Source: Rhodamnia argentea (lineage: Eukaryota > Streptophyta > Magnoliopsida > Myrtales > Myrtaceae). From it: DNA of 64,000 nt. The notes under the pieces are model-generated. The model did not search any database. It saw only the letters and a program-made list of their open reading frames with translations, and had not been told where the DNA came from. Every line of letters starts with the position of its first letter. The stretch's first letter is position 1. The DNA lies in NCBI RefSeq assembly GCF_020921035.1, contig NC_063152.1, positions 28,147,903 through 28,211,902 of the forward strand, read 5' to 3'. The position numbers and the translations under genes are program-made. Positions 48,141-61,600 of the stretch are shown here, piece by piece.

Positions 48141-49423
48141 AGCAGACTTAGCAAGTGAAGGATAGGATTCTTGCGCATCTTCTTCTACTGATCTGTAGGC
48201 CATAGCCAGTAGAAACCAGCCACTCATTCAGAGTCCAAGGAGTGTACGATCTTTTGGACTTTAAAAGAGTGCCCGCGAGGTTACCCAGGAGATGCCTCAA
48301 AGGCCTCATACTTGGGAAGTACTTTCTTCATCTTCCATCAGATTCCACAGTCCTTGTTTCAAGATAATCGAAGAAGTTACCTGCGCCGTGATCATACTGG
48401 AATATTTATTGCTAAGCTTTGTCCAATTTTGCTTGTCCCGCGCCACAATTTGCATGATAAGTTGTATTGGTAATAAGAAAGAGATTCCGTTGATAACCAT
48501 GTGGAATGAAGTGGATATGTGAAGCTTTTGCTTCTCTTCTGACTTATATGGTCCATAAGATGCTAGGTTACGATATCATTTGGCTTTCAATAAGTATGAA
48601 TGCTCTCTTTCTTTTGGGGTCAAAATATGAATTCTCTTTACTTTGTAAACCCTGACGTGATCTGTTTGGACTTTAGTGTGTGCTTAGTTGGGTTAACAAT
48701 GTATTGTGGTTGTTGTATACTTCAATGTAAACTGAATATTGTCATTAGTGTAGATTACTGGTGGGAGAAGTATGGTCAGTAGCGTAGATTACCCGTGGGA
48801 GCCGGGAGAAATATCATCTAGCATATAGGACATAAGGTTAACCACCGTCAGACATGCCTTTGAGGGGGTTCCGTTTGGTTTGTGAAAAATAGATAATTTA
48901 GAAAATATTTTTCTAAAAATGATTGTCTATATCGCTTAAAAAAGTGAATGAACAAAAAATATTTTCTTTCATCCATGAAAATTCTTAGACCAAGATTTTT
49001 GTCATTATAATAAAAATATTTTTCAGTGATTAATTATTTCAAGTGATTATTTACAGGGAAATGTTATTCAACTCATCTATTTTTCGCGAAACAAAAGGAG
49101 CCTAAGTTCTTGGAAATCAATCAAAAACAAAAGAACCTGAAAAGGACGAGCTAAAGTATCATATTGGCTGTTCTTAAAACCGATGTTTCTGTCTCTAATT
49201 GCGCTACCGGATTGTCGATCTCTTAATACAGAGAGATGAGCAGCTTTTCCTTCTCTCCGCCTGCCTAGTGAAATCTTTATACAGATTGAAGAAGAACACA
49301 TATATAAAGCTTAGCTGCACAGGGATGCTAATTGTTACGACATGGATGAAAAGAAGATGATGAATTGTAGGTGTTCCAGAAAGTTCCAACTCGACTGCAA
49401 AACAATATGCTTGACCAGTTGGG
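48141..49423. other. Intergenic region, convergent gene ends
   Basis: 3' flanks of the PPR gene (+) and the WRKY22-like gene (-). 48870-49075 holds GGGTTCCGTTTGGTTTGTGAAAAA-type sequence, which resembles a decayed MITE end; no partner end or target duplication was found. No gene. Confidence 0.5.
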
Positions 49424-50686
49424 TCAGCTACCCCCGGTGGCGGCTGCTGTATTGTTAGCCGTCCAGGAATGGCCAAAGTTCGCCGGAAAACGATCCAAGA
49501 AACAATCCTCATCATCACCACCTCCTGTCAATCCCTCCAAACCCTCTAAGAAATCATCACTCAGAGCCATATCAGATAGCCCAACTTCCCCATCCTCTTC
49601 ATCATCAGCCATGCTACCCTCCTTTTCTTCTCTGCTTTCAGTGTTTGTGCTCTGAGTTTTTGCCACGTCGTCCTCCATGGAGGTAGTTGGTGAGGAACAA
49701 GGAGGTTTTGTCGAGGCAGCAGCAGCTGCAGCGATGGGGTCTTCGACAGCGTCGGTCTGAGCGGGCTTTTGACGCGTGGAACCTGCGAGCGAGTTGCGGT
49801 GGGTAGGTGCAGGGTGGTTGTGTTCCGCCGTGTATGTGACTATGAACATTCCGGGGTCGGATCTGTTCCTCTCCACTTGTTTCCGGGCCAAACACCCTTT
49901 CGAGCTGCTGCATCTATAGTATCCCCTGTGTCACAGAGCATAAACCAAGACTAAGCATAAGTGACTGCACTGCACCTTGTTAGTATCCATAGAAAAATTA
50001 AGAACCTCAGAAGGTAAAAGCAGATTTTGGGTGGTCTGACTTAGGGAATTTACCTTGGATATGGAGAGCCCTTAATCGGTTTTTGGCCATATTTACGCCA
50101 AGCCCAGATATCAGAAGACAGACTCTCTGCTGGAACATGGCAAACCTTCTTTAGCTGGCTCTTCCTGCTTTTGTTGAAACAGTAAGTGAGACCATTCAAC
50201 ACGGTGTAAACCTGAGCTGTGACAAAAGGTTATCACCCTAATGGTGGGATTCCTTCAAAGTTACCTTCTTTTGGAGCGAGAAGCTTGAGACTGGGAGCCT
50301 GTCATGCAGGAGCCAGAAGAGGAGGCAGCCGCAGAACCATTATTGTTAGCAGGATTAGGTTGTTGTCTAAGCGCGGGTCGACCATCCACTCCTCCGAAAG
50401 GAGGAGGAGCAGGAACAGCAGCGTTTTGAAAGACGAGAGGCTGGGGCTTGGGGAACAAGGGCTTGTACAGTTCATGCAACTCCGCAAGCGAGCTGTGCCT
50501 CGCTTCATAAGGATCCGGCGGAGAGACAAAGCCCTCATCTTTCTTCACCACTCCAAAAGAGGAGCAAGGCCCGGGAACATGGGGTGCAAGATCTGTCGAC
50601 GTTGTAGCCGCGGCGGCGGCGGCAGCAGCGGTGGAGGAGGCGGTGAAGCTTCTGACCACCGCGTGTAGATCCCAGTCTGCCTCCAT
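49424..50686 (-). CDS. WRKY transcription factor, group IIe (WRKY22/29-like)
   Basis: Three exons, 50265-50686, 50054-50164 and 49424-49925, on the minus strand give 344 residues plus TGA. Exon 1 starts [14 protein letters not shown], as in WRKY22 and WRKY29. Exon 2 has the group IIe lead-in [20 protein letters not shown] with WRKYGQK at residues 163-169. Exon 3 opens [20 protein letters not shown] and has a C-X5-C-X23-H-X-H zinc finger ending [11 protein letters not shown]. The C-terminus is acidic ([20 protein letters not shown]), a likely activation region. WRKY22/29 act in immune signalling below MAP kinases. A longer in-frame start at 50773 exists, but MEADWDL is conserved. A TTGACT W-box lies at 50906-50911, about 220 bp upstream; self- or cross-regulation is inference. 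Confidence 0.95.
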
Positions 50687-50781
50687 AGCAACAAGCTTCG
50701 TGGATTCCGCAACCACTACCAGAGGGAATGAACAAGGCGCTGACTTTCTTAGGGCAGATGAAGGGAGAGACATACAGACGG

Positions 50782-50784
<3 letters not shown>

Positions 50785-50813
<29 letters not shown>
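50785..50813. repeat. (AG)n microsatellite in the WRKY22-like leader
   Basis: About 14 AG units about 100 bp upstream of the ATG; (CT)n on the coding strand. Confidence 0.95.
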
Positions 50814-50818
<5 letters not shown>

Positions 50819-51338
50819 TCTAAGAACGCCTTATCGCTAGTGCTCTCCTCTTTTCTTTTTGGGCGCTAGTGGGGCACTTGGAAAAACCAGAGGTGGTTTC
50901 GGGGGTTGACTTTTGGGGGAATGTCAAAGGGCGGTTCCTCAACAAAGTGAAGTTTTCGGACAACTGGGGTTTGAAGCTTTCGGACATGCTGTCGAGGCGA
51001 GAAAAGTCCACGCGCTTAAGGATGGATTGCCTTCCCTTCCCTTCCCTTGGGATTTACCGACAAAGAGCAGAAAAAAAAAATTGGTTTCGACTGTGAGCCG
51101 CTCGTTGTGGAGCTTCGATCCGTCCTTTCCCCCCAAATCGTGACGTGTGTATAGTACAAAGTATCTCTTTTTTTTTTTTCTTTCTTTTTTTCCCTTCCTT
51201 TCTTTCTGGATCGTGCAAGGAAGTTTCATTGGCATTGGAGCTCCATAGGGTGGGCATAGTTGGGTTGTCCCGAAAAGTCATGAATGACATCGATTCAATT
51301 TGGACTTCCGGAATCAAACGGAATCGCACGATTTGATT

Positions 51339-51779
51339 TAGGGTTGAGCATAATGGATCGATCGAAAACTAATCAGACCGGCCGATTTGGTTCGCTTCAT
51401 AATGGCTTCGATCCGGTTCTCGATTCTATAGAATTAGAATGCAGTACAGCCGGTCCGATTCTCGGATCTAGGGGGAACCGAACCGCCCGGATCAGTATGA
51501 ATAATATTTAAAAAAAAAATCTTAAATGTAAAAGTAAACCGTAAACCTAAGACTCTTAGTATGATTGCTAGGTTTAGCGACAACGCGATACAATTAACGA
51601 GATGAGAGAAAAGAAAATTAATGACAAAGCACAAAAAAGAAAAACAAAATGCGGCCGATTCAATGATTGAATTGTCCGGGAACCGAATCAAGTTCGGTTC
51701 TCGGTCCTTGAAACCGGAAACCGGTCCAATTCTCAATTCCAGAATGGGATCGGACCAAATCGAGAACCTATCACCCCTA
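51339..51779. mobile_element. hAT-type MITE with perfect 8-bp target duplication
   Basis: ATTTGATT lies directly outside both ends (51331-51338 and 51780-51787). The ends are TAGGGTTGAGCATAAT and, inverted, TAGGGGTGATAGGTT. The interior holds repeated CCGGTTCTCG and ACCGGTCC words and an AT-rich middle. At 441 bp it has no coding capacity. It sits about 650 bp upstream of the WRKY22-like start codon. Confidence 0.92.
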
Positions 51780-51787
51780 ATTTGATT

Positions 51788-52921
51788 GGTCTAAGTCGAT
51801 TCCATACTTCGTTATTTCTAAAACAAAGAAGATTATACGATCTATGACTTAGAGTAAATTAATCAATTCGTAATATACCAATTATAAGGATGTTAATTCA
51901 ATTAGAAATTTTTTTAATTTTATCAATGTCGTCCTACACCTTGACGCGAAATTCCAATATCGTCGTTCCGGTCAATTGCTCCCCGGAGATGGCGATGTGG
52001 CAGACCCACAAATCATCTGTGTCGAGGTTTCACTTAGGGCTGCTAACGATGACTAGACGCTCCATCAGGCATCGCAAATGTTGGGTTGTGCAAATTGGAT
52101 AAGAAAGGTCCACGAGACGAGGCTGGATGGATCGACATCTTGCAGTCTGCTTAGATCTCCTGGGCCCCACCAACCTCTCCTTTTCCTTTTTAATTATTTT
52201 TTTTTTGCCCCCTACCTTTGCTTCGTGGGGGCAAAAAGGAAAAGGGGAAGAGGGGACAAAAACATAAAGGGCAAAAAAAAAAAGCAAAAATCCGCCTCCC
52301 GCTAGTTCCACCGCGACCGGGCTCGTCCATTGCGAATCAAATATAATCAATTATCTAAGATCATTTTTTTTTTGTTGTTGTTATTCAATATGAGATCTCC
52401 TGCAGTGAAGTACCGACACCGTTAGATAGTCGTCACACGCCCCGAGCATGCCGGGAAAAAAGTCGCCACATTGGCTTGATTGAAAATTTAACGAAAGTTT
52501 TAAGTTCTCGCGGCGTGATTACCCCTCAAAATGCAGAGCGAAATGAGATCGGTTTTCATTCGACTCCTCGACTGTAGCAAGTCCTCAAATCACTTGAATC
52601 CTGAGTTGGCGACTCCATGATGGGGATGTTATAGGGTGAACGAGGAGATTCAATTGTCATAGCAACGTGAACGTCCCCTTCGCTTGGTTCTCTGTGAACG
52701 TCGAATCCGATGCCTCGTTCGGAAGCAAATTGCATTTATTCTTGAAAGCGCGTGGCAGCCGCTCCTTGGGAAGGTCTATGAGGCTGGAAATAACACTACG
52801 GATACAAATTCGTCTGAGTTGACTTTCGGGGTTACGGCCCGGCCCGCTCGGTTTGACTCCTACGTTCCTTCATTGGTTGACTTTGCCAGATAGCGTGGTA
52901 GAGATAGGGTGAGGTGGATCG
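51788..52921. other. Intergenic region
   Basis: No gene or repeat recognised. A run of poly-T and poly-A stretches lies at 52190-52280. Confidence 0.45.
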
Positions 52922-53582
52922 GAAAGGAAAAGTATCAAATTTTTTTTTTTAATTTATTGTATCGATACCAATTCAATCATAAACCTTTTTGTATTAGTGT
53001 CAATTGAGTCCGTCAAACCAATTTTGGTTGGAAATCGCCGACGTGGACGTCAATCATCCTGCGTGGCACGAACGGCGCTAACGTAAACATTTTTAATAAT
53101 TTTTAAATATGTTATAGTTTTTTATTCTTTTCTATGCTTTGATTTTTTTATCTTGTTGTCCGGCAAGGGCTGTCGCCCTACCCTCGCCGGCCACAAGCGA
53201 GGGCATCCAATGCGGGCCGTCGCGCCTCGCCTAGCCTAAATATGGCGAGGGCGTAGTGGCCCTTGCCGAGGTTGGGCGTCGGCCGCATAAGCCCCGCCCG
53301 GAGCTGGCGAGGGTCGGCTAGTGGTCCGTGCCGGTCGATAGAAAAAATAGAAAGAAAGTTAAGCACAGAAAAAGAACAAAAATATATAAATTAGTTAGAA
53401 ATTTATTAAAATATTATAAAAAATGTCAACACCAATGCTGGCATTCACGTTAGCAATGTTCAACAAAAATTAACTAGATTGACTCAATTCGTACAAATGT
53501 AAAAAGATTATGACTGAATTGATCTAATTAAAAGGTTTAAGACTAAATTGATACCAATGTAATAGTTTTTTGCTACTTTTCC
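52922..53582. mobile_element. MULE-like non-autonomous element with GC-rich core
   Basis: The outer parts are inverted: left GGAAAAGTATCAAAT and GATACCAATTCAATCATAAACC, right (complement) GGAAAAGTAGCAAAA and GGTATCAATTTAGTCTTAAACC. Both sides are flanked by GGTGGAT(C/T)G (52913-52921 and 53583-53591), a 9-bp duplication with one mismatch that fits Mutator-like elements. The core (about 53160-53345) is GC-rich, with GGCGAGGGC and CTCGCC words like the core of the element at 14131-14925. There is no transposase. The arms hold repeats of AATTGA/TCAATT units. Confidence 0.7.
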
Positions 53583-55661
53583 GGTGGATTGGAGCAAGAA
53601 AGATGGTTGTACAATATACTCTTTCGTCATATTATAAGAAGAAATGCTGTTCCGACGCTCAGAGCATGCCACTCGTAACCCGCTTCAGTCGGCTAACTAT
53701 CGAGCAACTAGTCGCAGCAATGTTGCTGTGATTCTTCCCAGCAAAGCACGTTAGTCTTGGTTGAAATGATTAGCCTGATCGATGATGCGCGGATTCGTAA
53801 AGACAGAGGCGTCCTGACCAAATGGACCACCAAAATACTTTTGCATTCCCTTTTTCTTGCACCATTATGGCTTTTCCAGCAAAATCTATGGGAGTGATAG
53901 ATTGCACCACAATCAGCAACTCTACTGGCCCATCTCGGGGAGATATGGGTAGATGTGGTTAGGAGGAGAAGCACTAGGCTAGCAGTGGTCCATGGTGAAA
54001 CCGACCGAATTTCGGACACTGTAACAAGGACCAGCAATCTGGTTATTAGGCAGCGAGAGCGAGGATGAGAGAGAGAGAGAGGTGGGGGGGAGTTGCGGCT
54101 TTTAGTTACTAGAAGACCAAGAACAGATTGGGGATGCGAACTTTTCCGTAAAAGAGATGGATGGGAACGACGAGAAATCGACCGGTTGAGCGTGGACGAT
54201 GATGTTGCAAGAGGTGGGTCTTCCATTCTTCAACTTCTTGAAGGCACTTTCTTATCGTTGGCGTATGAATGTTGCGTGCTGAGAGAGAGAGAGAGAGAGA
54301 GATATGGGTGAGTTGGATCCTACTGCAAAGCGGGGTAAGAGAGAATGTGGGTTTGGCAAAAGGAGTGATCGGGATCGCCCTTCGCTCTCTCGAAAGGTCG
54401 CGATTGCACTGCACCATTACCTACCCACCCCCCACGTTGCACTTTCCTTGGATCAATCGCTATCTATCTAAAATGGAATGCACATACACATGTTTCGTAG
54501 AGAGAGAGGGAGAGAGAGTAATTTGGTATGGAGATTTGATAGTGAGGCTTTCCGGCTCTCTCCTAACAAAAGGGCATCCGTTTGCAGGTTAAAAGTTGAA
54601 GCACCTTCAAAGGTTGGCCTGTGCTGTTTCAAGGTATTGGATGTTTAAACGCAACGAAAATACATCTACACAAATAGAGCAGAGGAAACTCCAAATCCCA
54701 CAAAGGCTCCGACCTCAACTTGCACAGTTCATCACTTCGTCTCACTTCTTGCCACATACAAAATACATAAACGAAGTCGATGTCCACGTCGTCCCCTCCC
54801 AATGCAGTACCGAATTACATCCTAACCTACAGAAACCCAGAGAAAGGCCCAGAAAAGGCTACTGTCTCCAATCGATCAGGGTGGGGTCGATATCGCATCG
54901 TCCGAAAAGAACTTGGTTCCAACAAGAAAATCAAGTTTCTAGTCATATCCACCAACGCCAGCCAACCATGATAACCCATCATCTCCAAGACACCAAGGAA
55001 ATGGTCCTTCATTTGTGACTTGCGAATCTGTGACCAGTGCAAGTTGATGGATTTGCGATCCTTATCCCTCTATTTATCAAAAGAGCATTACGATTTCACC
55101 CCCCAGCTTTTACTTTACAAGGACGTAGAAGAGGATTCTCCTTGCTTTAACTCTGAGAAATTGCAGATACACTAAACCGAAACTCTGGGATCCTGAAGCA
55201 CATTAAACTTAAATGGGAGAAAAAGACTCATCTTAAAACAGAATTGGCTGTCCAATAACTCTTCGTCCAGAGAAAAGAAAGAACTACTCGAAAGTATCTT
55301 GTCATTCATCCTAGAGTTTCATATACAACAGCAATACAGACCAGACTGACTCATGCCTTGACTCGCATCTGAAGAATAAATAAATTATGCACTGATAATT
55401 CATAAAATAGTAGCTATGGCAAAATTCATCTTTGTATCCACAACTCAAAATTTACGACCAAGTAGAAGGAAAAAGGAGAACTGACATAATCCTGACATAA
55501 GTCCGAAGAGTCCGGCACCAGCTTTACCCCCAAATTAGTTTCCTCATGGGTGCTACAAGAAGAATCCAGCCGAGGAAGTACGATACGGCTGATTGAGCAC
55601 CAGAGATGAACCGCCCAACTATATGAGGGTGGTAAACACTGTATTGACAGGGGATCAAGTG
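53583..55661. other. Intergenic region downstream of SEC10
   Basis: It contains a GA microsatellite (54281-54302) and shorter GA runs near 54065 and 54500. Two overlapping frames at 53708-54226 (-) and 54596-55018 (+) are open but have no recognisable domain and no codon-use signal that I could see. The last few hundred bases are the SEC10 3' flank. Confidence 0.5.
54281..54302. repeat. (GA)n microsatellite
   Basis: Eleven GA units in the intergenic region, not tied to a known gene. Confidence 0.92.
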
Positions 55662-58600
55662 TCAACTAGAGCTTGGCCATAGGGAGCTAAGTCGGGCTGC
55701 TAGCTTTGCGCTCTTATAGTCTTCTCTAAGCTGGATAAACCTGTTTTACAAGCAAACTGAAGTCATCACTCATGCAAATGCGATTTGCATTTCAAGAAAT
55801 CAGAGAGAGAGAGAGAAGATCTAAACAGTCTCATAACCGAGTTCTGTTCTTAACCATTTCCTACCCAAGTTACTTGATGTACTACTTGATTTTTAAATCT
55901 ACTTCTCAGCCACAACATGCTGTGGAAAACAGATTCAATGGTATGCCATTATAACACTCTACCAACTATTGAGCAAAACCCGAAATTCCCATGATTCAGC
56001 AGAGGAACAAATGAATCTTTCTTTGGAGAGATAAATCCTCTTCCCGAAGGAAGCGGAGCACTTTCGAGTGAATGGACACTCTGAGACCTCATCATGAGAC
56101 TGTATCCTAGAATCTAGACCACCGGTCCAAAAGCGATTTATCCATCAAAAAAGCAACTGCATAACTTTGAATTTTTTGGGAATACCATGACATCCACTTA
56201 AATTGTTACTTTTTTCAGGCTGCATTTTTGTCTTGGGGCAGGGGAATATATATGGTATTGCCAGTAGCTCCTATATACCTTTGTGCATCTTTCCGGATGC
56301 TAGGAGTTCCCTCAAACAATGTGGAGAGGCTCTCAGGAGCAACAATAAAGACGTTTGCCATGCTGCAAGCAAAATAATAAAGTGTTATTAAGAATACAGT
56401 GATGTCAAAGCAAACAATGGAGAATAAACGGCCTTTGACTCACATGCCCAACGTCTCAAATTTTTCATCAATGGAAGGAGCATTGAAACTACGCACAAAT
56501 TCTCCATATTCGGTTATGTCACGCTTCAGCCGCAGACCTCCACTACAGAAGAGAAGACAGGACAAAAAGTTATGTTTCGAAGAAGAAAGATGCCTACAAA
56601 GAATTAAGAAGTTCAACTAATAAGACTATAATATTCACACATGCTGGCCAGCACACCCAAAGAAAAAGATAAGTGCATACAACTATCATCATGTGCCAAA
56701 CATCAAAGCATGAATTAGGACAAGATTCAATTTTGAAAATAAGTGATCCAAACAGAGTGCTACTTACCTGGGATTAAAGGTGAACTTTTGCCAGTGATTA
56801 AGCAGCCCTTTGTACAAGCGATTTCCCTGAATTCATAGCATCAGAAAGTTAGATTCAAACACATTGACAATTCAATAAAACCCTGAAAAATCAAAGCCAC
56901 TGCATGATGTCGAACAATAAGCATGCAACTGAATGTAAATCAGGCAAAGGAACTTTAGGTTGCAAGATCCAGCTTCTCATTTTGTGACCAATTCACAAAA
57001 CTTGTGGCTATGTGGTTCCACATCTATGTATAAACACCCAAATGGGCATTTATGTACAAGAATGAAGAGCCTATGGGGATGGCTCGCAATGAAGTTCTGA
57101 ACTTGTTTGAAAGCAAATCTAGCAATATCAATTAAGCGATGTAGGAAAATTCAGAAAGAAAAGCGAAGTCCTTTCAAGGTATGTAAATATGCAAATACAA
57201 AATGGCACACTAGTAGCTCAGTTCAAAACCAACAAAAGTAGATACCAGTTCAGTGAGAAACGCTTGCTTGTTTTGACTTTCTAATCCAGTGAATGCAGCT
57301 TCAAGCACACGAGAAAGATAGGCCACAACCCTAGTCAGTACAAAAGAGAAACGTTAGGATGAGCCCGAAAACACTCACAAGACAGAAATTTCAGATTCTT
57401 CTCGTAAGTACAGTAGATTGAAGGTGAAACAGAATGTCATCTGGATAAATAAGGATGAGACATGAGCATGCTTTATTTGCTCCTAAGGTTTGTGTCACAA
57501 AAAATAACAATGTTCTCAGAGGTTCACATGAGTTTTACTCTCACAAGTTGAACCAATCTTTATCAAAATGAACCTACCGTGTGCAGGCATTCGTTGGCCG
57601 ATGATCTGGAGCTATGCCGTCATCCGGTGACCTATAATCTGTTGCCTTTTGTTCAGCTGATAGCAGTCTTTCAACCTGCATCATGGTGGTGAGTTCCCCA
57701 GAATTTTTTGGAGGGGTGAGGCTTGATGAACATGTGGAAAAGAGAGCAAGAAAAATAATATATGAAGGGTTCATTACAAGGCAAAAATTTTATAAACAAA
57801 CACCTACTGATTTCAAGAACCACCTGCAGAGCTAGGACAACCTACTTCACAATTTTTTCATTAATGAAGGAGTTACACATGATATATGAAAATTTCATTT
57901 TATGAGAAGTCTACACATCATATAGAACATTCAATGACACACACCTCAGCCATTACTGTCTCGATGCATAGTTGAAGACCCTTGTAGGCAGCAGATTCAG
58001 CACCAGACATAGCAGTCGCCATTTCTTCACAAGCAGCAGCATGTGCACCGTCCACTGGTAGTAAGAGCCGAGATATTGAATTCGCGAAGTACTGACAAAG
58101 AATTCGAACCAGTTCAAGATATCGATCAGCAGCTATTTCCTCATGCAGCTGATTTTAACAACAAAAAGAAAAGGGCATCTGGACATACTTGCTGGACTAT
58201 AGCCACACTACTACCACTGCGTTGTACAGCAACCATGAAAGATCTGAAACTGCTCTCACCAGCGGCGGCAGCAGCTTCAGCCTACACAAGATTCGATCCA
58301 TCTTTTTAATTAGAGTAGGAAATTCACAAGGAGATGCAACAAAGTGCATAGTCATAGAGAGTGGACACAAAATCCAATGGAAGGCCTGTGATCAGATAAT
58401 TACAGCAGAAGCAGCAGCAGCAGCTACCCTTCGACTAATGTTGGTGCCCAGCACAAACCTTTCCCTCAAAGCTGCAGCTTCGGTGAGGCTGTCTCTAGCC
58501 CGATCAAGCCCTTCTGTTAGGTACTGACTCACCTGGATTGCAAGAAAATATAAGTACCACGCAAAAAAAAAAAAAAAAAAATTGCAAGGTAATACGGGGC

Positions 58601-61600
58601 AAAGACCTTACCTGGTCTAGCAGGCAAGTAAAAACTGTTTTCACATTACCTGCAAGTGTAGCAGGCTGCATATAAATAAGAAAATGAATCGATCAGAAAC
58701 CAATGTTCGTAATTAGATTATTCCATCATTGCATAAGGAATAACTAAACCTCTATGACTAAGCAATGTGTTTCCCATCACATAAATCAAGCAACAAAAAC
58801 TGTTGTGCCGTTGGAGATATTCCATCAATTTTTTCCACAATTCTTCCTGTGTATATTGAAGTTCCCGATGAGAATTACCACCAAAATGCACAATAAATAT
58901 GTCAAAGATTGTAAAGACACTATGATCTTAATATCTTATGGCACTTCATTGAAGTTGATTCATTTGTTATTCTTAAGATCTGCTCCCAATGCATCTCTCA
59001 CATCTGTAAATTTTACTTTGAGCACCGCACTATTCACCATATGAGATCTTCAGCACAAACCACACACAAAAGGAGACGTAGAAGTTAATAATCAGACAAC
59101 TGCCACTGGGATCTTTGGAACAACTTACATACGTTTTATTAAATGAACATTCTAAAATATCTCTTTACACTAAAAAGGTCTTAATGCTCATTAGCTACCC
59201 TGATCTTTTGGCCATGAGAAACTAGTTATCTTCTCAAATTGGTCCTGGAAGATCACTATCCAGCATGCCTACAATCTAGTCCACTGCCACAATTATGATT
59301 TAACATAGGAGACACTGCCTAGTTTTGCAACTGATGTCAGCAAGAAGAAGCTTTACTTGAGAGGAAAACAGGGTGCATCTTGATATAGATTCTTCATTCC
59401 AACGCACAAACTCTGTTACAACAGTAACTGATATCTGCTGGTGGGAAGATGCAACTGAAGCTCCTTTGGATCGGCCAATTGTTCCAGTTGACTCAGAAAG
59501 CTGCTGGCTTTCTGCACGTACTTCCTCCATCTGTGAAGCAAAAGGCATGAAACATGCTAGTGAAAAAAAAAAAGAAAATGAATTAGGAAAATGAAAAAAT
59601 ATTGATGATTACCTTTGCTTTATAAAGTTGTCCAAGAGAGGCCTGCTCGTGTTCAGGATACTCATCTTTGTGTGAAGAAAACAGAGACTCCGTGAGGCCT
59701 AAAGAATTCAATAGAGATTAGCCATTAGAATATGTCTGGAACGAACTGAACGTATATGTGACAATGATTGGGATTAGAAGGAAAATACATCTTGAAACTA
59801 AGCTGTCATCTCTTGAATAAGTTAAAACAGAAAGTAACATGCTTTCAGTTTTACATGTATTATTTTTCCAAGTGATACATAATTTCCTCTTGGCAGAAAG
59901 CTCTAAAAATGCAGCAGAGAAATGAAGATACTATCAAATCATTACCCTCAACATCCAAGTCACCGCAGCCAACAGATCTCAAGTCTCTAGCAAGTTCTTG
60001 TGTCTTCTCATATGCCACTGCTAACATTCTTAGGTACTGAAGCCTCAAAGCAGATGAGAAACAAAAGTCAGCTCCTGCTAGAATCGCACAAGGAGTAAGG
60101 CTAACATTCATCCTGGTGATTACTCACCAATAATAGCCCGCCTTCTTCCATTGGAGGTAAATTTACAAGAGATGGCTTCAATAGTATTTTGTCTAGAAGG
60201 GCTGTAACTCGCTGCTCCAACACTCTCTGCGCAAACATAAAATTTTTGAAGCACTTCAAGAACAGAATGTATGTAAAAAAACGATCCAATATGTCAGAGA
60301 CAACTGAAGTACAGAGTTAGAAAGGAGAGAGTGTTTTACAGCACCTGAACCAATATTGACATTACATCATTGGGTGAAGGAAACACAGCCATTATGGTGG
60401 CCGCCTCTTTACGCACAGTATCTACTCCACAATAAGAAAGAAAGAACAAGAACGACGATGTCAATATGCACTATAATTAGGACCCTCGATGTAGGATTTA
60501 TGCCAATGCTTCAAACCTGTAATTTCTTTGTACAGGGATGATAGGCCACGAGCCACATTGCTTGGGCTAACCTGTGAATTATGTTCACCAAGAACCAACC
60601 TTGTATCTGCATTCATGACTTCCACATCAATAAACATAGGTCGTGTTGCCACATAATGCTGCATGGCACTGGTTCCCCTGTTAAACTGCGATACAGAAGC
60701 AACTAGGTATGATTCAAAGAAAAGTGCCCTTGACAGACTGGAATTCCGTATAAACAATCTCAGATCCATCCAAGTAAATCTAGAAGCAGTAGATGACAAG
60801 GAGCTAATAAAAATGAACACAAAATGCAAGAACTATTTCAATCTACAAGGTTCAACAAAATCAGGATTTCAAAAGAGCAGGTAGCATATATCTCAGAGAC
60901 ATCTCTGAGCAACCGATTTTCTTCTTTTGTTAATGACCATTCACTTAATTCTAGGGGATTGTTGAAATTGTTGCTAAACTAATCTTATCCATCATGTAGC
61001 AGCATCTAAATATGTGCTTCTTGTTATTGTCCAAAACGATATATATGATATAGATGGTGGCAACTGCCACGGTTTTGACTTCAGTACCAGAAAACCAAAG
61101 ATATTCTTAAAGTTGGAATGCCCATTGCAGGATGTCATGGAATGAATACTATCAACATGCAAATATGTGAAATTCCTTGATCTTTGCATTGTATCCCAGG
61201 GCCTTTGGGACATGAAGCAAGATGGTTGTGTGAAGTAATGACAGTTTCTTCCTTGTTTAAAAATCAAAAATGTTTTAATACTGACCGTGTTATTAAGGAA
61301 TAATAAATTTAGGTACGTTACATTTAGCTTCAAGCAATTCCCAAGAGATAGCATCAACAGGAAAGGCAACAAAGAGAGGGAAAGGATAAACATATCCCAT
61401 GATTATGAGATGGTGAGGTGAAGGATGGCGACTTGACAAAACCAAAAGGAGTACTACATCAATTGTGCGTCAGTCAATGGAAGTACGGGAATGTGTTCAT
61501 GAGTGGACACTCAAGAACAATGCCAATGGAAGATAGTATAAAGAGATATGCCTGAGATAAAATTTTGGCACATTCACCCATTGTTGACAATTCTCTTCTC

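Noticed and set aside
53708-54226. 172-residue minus-strand frame
   Set aside because: Ser/Arg/Leu-rich with no domain, overlapping GA microsatellites; no promoter or splice support.
54596-55042. Overlapping plus and minus frames downstream of SEC10
   Set aside because: No recognised domain and mutually exclusive frames; probably 3' flank sequence.
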